A stretch of DNA of 8,558 bases from Planctomycetaceae bacterium. Its GTDB lineage: Bacteria > Planctomycetota > Planctomycetia > Planctomycetales > Planctomycetaceae. The stretch is from NCBI GenBank assembly GCA_003445035.1, contig DLVV01000395.1:1-8558 (forward strand), read 5' to 3'. The position numbers and the translations under genes are program-made. Every line of letters starts with the position of its first letter. Position 1 is the stretch's first letter. The notes below the pieces were generated by a model. That model worked only from the letters and a program-made list of their open reading frames with translations, searched no databases and had not been told where the DNA came from. Of the stretch, positions 4,705-8,558 are shown piece after piece.

Positions 4705-6129
4705 CTAGGCCAGGATCCCCTGCACCACGTCCCCGTGAACGTCGGTCAGGCGATAATCCCGACCGGCGTAACGGTAGGTCAACCGCTGGTGGTCCAGTCC
4801 GAGCAAGTGCAGAATCGTCGCGTGAAAATCGTGCACGTGGACCTTCTGCTCGGCCACGTCGATTCCAAGCGGATCCGATGACCCGTAGACCATGCCCGGT
4901 TTCACCCCGCCGCCGGCCATCCACGAACTGAACACCTGGTGGTGGTGTTCCCGACCACGGTGATCGGCCTTTTCGTGGTACGGCGTGCGACCGAATTCTG
5001 TCGTCCAGACCACCAGCGTGTCGTCGAGCATGCCCCGACGTTTCAGGTCCGTCACCAGCGCAGTGATCGGTCCGTCAACATTTCTGGCCAGGGGGCCGTG
5101 GGTGGCCATGTCGCCGTGTGCGTCCCAGTTTGCCGATGAACCCACGTCGATCAACTCGATAAACCGCACACCCCGCTCGGCCAGTCTCCTGGCGACCAGG
5201 CACTGCCACCCGAAGCCGGATGTCTGGCCCGGCTTGATGCCGTACATCGCCAGCGTCGAAGCGGTCTCGCCGCCCAGGTCCATCGCTTCGGGGGCCTCCC
5301 GTTGCATACCGAAGGCGGTCTCGAACGAACGGATCCTCGCTTCCAGGGCTCGGTCGGCAGTCCGTTGCTCCAGGTGCCGCCGGTTCGCCTTGCCCAGCAG
5401 TTCCAGTTCCAGCCGCTGCAGGCGATCATTGGATGTTCGTGGACGAAGATTGGGGATCGGGTTGGCCCCGGGAACAACCCATGTCCCCTGGTGGCACCCG
5501 GGCAGAAAATCACTGCCCCAGGTCTGTGCCCCGGCGTAGGGCGTCCTGGGAGCCAGCACCATGAACGAGGGCAGGTTGCGGTTGATTGTCCCCAGTCCGT
5601 AACTGCACCAGGCCCCGATCGACGGACGGGCGAACGTCCACGAACCGCAGTGCATTCCCAGCGTGCTCTCGTAGTGATTGGTGTGATCGGTAGCCATCGA
5701 TCGAATCACGCACAGGTCATCAACGATCGACCGCACACGGGGAAACAGATCGCTGACTTCGATCCCGCTCTCTCCGCCCGGACGAAACGTCCAGTCGGGA
5801 CGTTTCAGGTGGCGCTTGAATTCGCCGAGTTTGCCCTGCCAGTTGTCGACGGTGATGGACCGGCCGTGACCGGAGACCAATTCCGACTTCGGATCGAAGC
5901 TGTCCACGTGCGACACGCCACCGGTCATGAACAGGAAGATCACCCGCTTGGCCTTCGCCGTGTGATGCGGCTGCCGGGGAGCCAACGGGTCCTCGACACC
6001 GCTCGGGGCCGACCGGACGTCCTCGGACAACAGGCCAGCAAGGGCCAACGAGCCAAAGCCCCCGGCAAAGTTGGCCAGGGCTCGGCGGCGGCTCGGAAAA
6101 CCTTCCCGGGAGGTCATCAGGCGATTCAT
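4705..6129 (-). CDS. DUF1501 protein with Tat-like signal (second, partner of the DUF1549/DUF1553 gene)
   Basis: This 474-residue DUF1501 protein is clearly diverged from the one on the plus strand. The N-terminus has SRRRAL (13-18) followed by a hydrophobic, alanine/glycine-rich stretch to about 34, a weaker Tat-like signal because the usual Phe is Ala. Family blocks are FMTGGVSHVDSFDPK (67-81) with Asp76 and Asp79, DHTNHYES near 150, NWDAHGD (334-340), TEFGRTP (377-383) and GREHHH (392-397); the last corresponds to GRDHWP in the other copy. The start lies 4 nt after the stop of the upstream DUF1549/DUF1553 gene, and no good Shine-Dalgarno sequence is seen, so translation is probably coupled to it. 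This gene pair is a standard planctomycete arrangement, and the two products are presumed to work together outside the cytoplasm. Their substrate is not known. The stop codon is 21 nt from that of the converging DUF1501 gene, with only a weak 5-bp hairpin (4687-4701) and no T-tract between, so transcripts may overlap. Confidence 0.94.
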   Translation of the reverse strand: MNRLMTSREGFPSRRRALANFAGGFGSLALAGLLSEDVRSAPSGVEDPLAPRQPHHTAKAKRVIFLFMTGGVSHVDSFDPKSELVSGHGRSITVDNWQGKLGEFKRHLKRPDWTFRPGGESGIEVSDLFPRVRSIVDDLCVIRSMATDHTNHYESTLGMHCGSWTFARPSIGAWCSYGLGTINRNLPSFMVLAPRTPYAGAQTWGSDFLPGCHQGTWVVPGANPIPNLRPRTSNDRLQRLELELLGKANRRHLEQRTADRALEARIRSFETAFGMQREAPEAMDLGGETASTLAMYGIKPGQTSGFGWQCLVARRLAERGVRFIELIDVGSSANWDAHGDMATHGPLARNVDGPITALVTDLKRRGMLDDTLVVWTTEFGRTPYHEKADHRGREHHHQVFSSWMAGGGVKPGMVYGSSDPLGIDVAEQKVHVHDFHATILHLLGLDHQRLTYRYAGRDYRLTDVHGDVVQGILA

Positions 6130-6133
6130 CGCA

Positions 6134-8558
6134 TCAGTCCACGTACAGAAACTCGTTGCGGGTCAACAGCGTCCGCATCAATGCCGCCCACGCCATCCGG
6201 CGAGACCGATCACCAACGGCCTCGTCCAACGACTCGGTGTAAGCCAACAGGAATCTCCGGGCCTCGGCTTGCTCCTGGCTGGTCGCCGACCGAGACAGGG
6301 TCATTCGCCAGCCACGCTGCAATCTCTCGGAACGACTCGCCGACCCCGCCAACACCCGACCCGCCAGGGCGGCCGACTGCCGGTGCACGAATTCGCTGTT
6401 CATCAGGTACAGCGACTGGGTCGGCACGGTGGTCAGCTCTCGCCGCGGCGTACTGACGTTCGGATCGGCGCCGTCGAAGAGGGCCAGGAACGGGTGCCGC
6501 TTCAACCGCTGCTGCATCAGGAACAGGCTGCGACGGCTGGAGGGATACAGCCCGTAGAACGGTGAGTGTTGTGAGAAGGAAGTCCAGCTGCCTTCGGCCG
6601 GGAACGGATGGGCTCCGCCGAAGCTCGGGTCGAGATCGCCACTGACGAACAGGATCGAATCCCGGATCTCCTCGGCAGACAGTCGACGGCGATTGAACCG
6701 CCACAGCAACCGGGCATTCGGATCGATCCCGGCCGCCGATTCATCAAACCGGCTCGATCTTCGGTAGGCGGCCGAATTCATGATCAGCCGGTGAATGGCC
6801 TTGACCGAAAACTTCGCCTCGCGGAATCGAGACGCGAGCCAGTCGAGCAACTCCGGATGCGAAGGCTGTTCGCCACGAACACCGAAGTCGTTCTCGGTGG
6901 CCACCAGGCCCCGGCCGAAATGTCCTCTCCAAACCCGATTGGCCATCACCCGCGACATCAGTGGATTCGAAGCCCGGGTCAGCCAGCGAGCCAGTTCGAG
7001 CCGACCACTTCCAGCCGGCCGGGCCAGTTTTTCACCTCCGAGAATCTCGAGGTTTCGCCGCACGACCGATTCTCCCAGCTTCGCCCGGTCGCCCCGGATC
7101 TGGATCCTGGCGTCAACCGGCTTGTCCTGGTCGATCACCCCATAGTGCAGACCAACCGGTTCACGCAGTGCCAGGGCCTTTCGCTTCCGTTGGAGACCCT
7201 CCAACCGCCGGGCCAATGCCGCCAGTGCGGCCTTGCCACCGTCCAGTTCCAACACCAGGGGTTTCAGTTCGTTTGTGTTGGCCCAGCCGACGCCGCGATC
7301 GACCTGGGCACGGAAGAACGACCAGGTCTCGCCCGTTTCGCCACGCCCCGGGTGCGGGTTGGACACCTGAAACCGATCGATCACATCCGGAACCAGCCGC
7401 CAACGACGCGGGGTCCCGTCGGCCTTGCCGTTCTCGCGAATCTCCAGTTCGACCTGCGTCAGGTCACATCCGTGGTTGCCCTGCGGAACCAGGACCAGTT
7501 GCAGGTAATCGCCAGCTTTGACGGCAACCGACTCCAGGGCCTCTCCGGAAATCGGCGTGGTTCCAGCCCGCGTGTTTCCCGCCGAGGCCAGTGGCTGCAA
7601 GCCGGATCGGTCCAGCCGGTCGACGTGCCACCGCACGCTGTCCCCGCAATCGTGCCGGTCGATGACTCGGCCCGAGATCCGAACCCGTCCGGAAATCGGA
7701 CTCCGCCAGGCAATCCCCACTCCGTCCTTTTCTGCGGGGTGAACAACCAGCGTCCGGGGCGGCACGTCGCCAGGCACTTTCAGGGGGATTTTGGACACGT
7801 TGACACCGATCATCGGCAGGTTGTCACGATGCCAGACGTGGAATCCCTGGTGTGCGTTCCGGTTGCGAACGTGCTGATTCAGCAACCGTTGGGCCAGGTA
7901 AGCCCGCCACGGACTGATCGTCACCGTTCGCTTTCGCTCTGCCGGATGGGCAGCCTCCGCGTCGGCCAACCCAATCTTCAACAGGCTGAACTGCAATGCC
8001 AGCGGCCGGATCTCATCGTCCAGTTTCTTCCGTTGGGCGTCGTGGGCCATCCTGGCCTGTTCGACACGATCAGCACGGACAACGGGATAGAGATCGTAGG
8101 GCTTCTTCTTCTCCTCGGAACCGGGAAACGAGTACCGCGTGCTCGCGAATATGCCGTACCACGAATAGTAGTCCTCGGTGTTGACCGGGTCGTACTTGTG
8201 GTCATGACACCGGGCACATCCCAGCGACAGCCCCAACACGGCCTGTCCCAGAGTGTCGATCGTGTCCTGGATCGTCAGGTTGTGATACTTCTCGGAGTTG
8301 AAACCGAACCGACGCGAGATGGCCACGAAGCCGGTGGCGATCCGCAGCCGACGGTAATCATCATCACCGAGAGACTTGTCGGCTTCGGCAACCAGGTCGC
8401 CTGCCAGTTGGTGCAGCAGGAACCGATCGTAGGACAGATCGTCGTTGATCGCGTCGATCACCCAGTTGCGGTACTTGTACGAAAGCGGTGTCGGAAAGTC
8501 CGCCGTCTCGCCAGCCGTATCGGCATAGCGAACCACGTCGAGCCAGTGCCGTCCCCAG
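6134..8558 (-). CDS. DUF1549/DUF1553 (planctomycete PSD1-type) protein, N-terminus beyond the window
   Basis: The last 807 residues of a large PSD1-type protein are present. The frame stays open to the right edge and begins with WGRHWLDVVRYADT, a conserved interior block of DUF1549, so the methionine at 8536 is not the start. DUF1549 continues to about residue 140 and contains CARCHDHK at 114-121, a CxxCH motif like a c-type haem site. Full-length family members often also carry a separate N-terminal cytochrome c domain, which would lie outside this window. A charged, probably helical stretch (about 160-190) and a beta-rich insert (about 250-375, Val/Arg-rich strands ending DLTQVELEI) follow. 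The segment RIQIRGDRAKLGESVVRRNLEIL (about 484-507) leads into DUF1553 (about 518-785), with SNPLMSRVMANRVW, FNRRRLSAEEIRDS and TTVPTQSLYLMNSEF blocks and the closing NEFLYVD. The role is unknown; an extracytoplasmic, possibly redox-linked partner of the DUF1501 protein is inferred from the CxxCH motif and gene pairing. Confidence 0.95.
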   Translation of the reverse strand, partial: WGRHWLDVVRYADTAGETADFPTPLSYKYRNWVIDAINDDLSYDRFLLHQLAGDLVAEADKSLGDDDYRRLRIATGFVAISRRFGFNSEKYHNLTIQDTIDTLGQAVLGLSLGCARCHDHKYDPVNTEDYYSWYGIFASTRYSFPGSEEKKKPYDLYPVVRADRVEQARMAHDAQRKKLDDEIRPLALQFSLLKIGLADAEAAHPAERKRTVTISPWRAYLAQRLLNQHVRNRNAHQGFHVWHRDNLPMIGVNVSKIPLKVPGDVPPRTLVVHPAEKDGVGIAWRSPISGRVRISGRVIDRHDCGDSVRWHVDRLDRSGLQPLASAGNTRAGTTPISGEALESVAVKAGDYLQLVLVPQGNHGCDLTQVELEIRENGKADGTPRRWRLVPDVIDRFQVSNPHPGRGETGETWSFFRAQVDRGVGWANTNELKPLVLELDGGKAALAALARRLEGLQRKRKALALREPVGLHYGVIDQDKPVDARIQIRGDRAKLGESVVRRNLEILGGEKLARPAGSGRLELARWLTRASNPLMSRVMANRVWRGHFGRGLVATENDFGVRGEQPSHPELLDWLASRFREAKFSVKAIHRLIMNSAAYRRSSRFDESAAGIDPNARLLWRFNRRRLSAEEIRDSILFVSGDLDPSFGGAHPFPAEGSWTSFSQHSPFYGLYPSSRRSLFLMQQRLKRHPFLALFDGADPNVSTPRRELTTVPTQSLYLMNSEFVHRQSAALAGRVLAGSASRSERLQRGWRMTLSRSATSQEQAEARRFLLAYTESLDEAVGDRSRRMAWAALMRTLLTRNEFLYVD

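Noticed and set aside
5302..6456. Plus-strand open frame of 384 codons opposite the second DUF1501 and the DUF1549/DUF1553 genes
   Set aside because: It spans the junction of two well-supported genes on the other strand and its composition is typical of an antisense frame.

Overview
The window looks like chromosomal DNA of a GC-rich planctomycete or close relative. The evidence is the side-by-side presence of DUF1501 proteins with Tat-like signals and a large DUF1549/DUF1553 protein with a CxxCH motif. These families are strongly expanded in Planctomycetes and uncommon elsewhere. No marker gene is present, so nothing finer than phylum can be argued.

Left part (1-2677, all on the minus strand, transcribed right to left): a four-gene cluster of VOC/glyoxalase-fold protein, short-chain dehydrogenase/reductase (SDR), SMP-30/gluconolactonase-type protein, and an amidase-signature enzyme cut by the left edge. 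The last three are tightly packed (gaps of 15 and 3 nt) and surely co-transcribed; the VOC gene is separated by about 91-94 nt. The set resembles a small-molecule catabolic module (oxidation, lactone hydrolysis, amide hydrolysis), but the substrate cannot be read from sequence.

Middle (2678-3336): 659 nt without a convincing protein gene. It holds a perfect 15-bp-arm hairpin followed by a T-tract on the minus strand, a textbook intrinsic terminator with no protein gene upstream of it. Directly upstream on the same strand is about 110-130 nt that folds into a closed multibranch structure, including a 9-bp helix with two G-U pairs that forms only in the minus-strand transcript. I read this as a candidate non-coding RNA, or a leader/attenuator for the VOC cluster. 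It is the most novel item in the window. Further right are several inverted repeats and a sigma70-like promoter for the next gene.

Right part (3337-8558): a plus-strand DUF1501 gene converges, with only 21 nt between stop codons, on a minus-strand pair made of a second, divergent DUF1501 gene and a DUF1549/DUF1553 gene that runs off the right edge. In the pair, the large gene ends 4 nt before the DUF1501 start, the usual planctomycete arrangement implying translational coupling and joint function. Their biochemical role is unknown; both DUF1501 proteins are probably exported.
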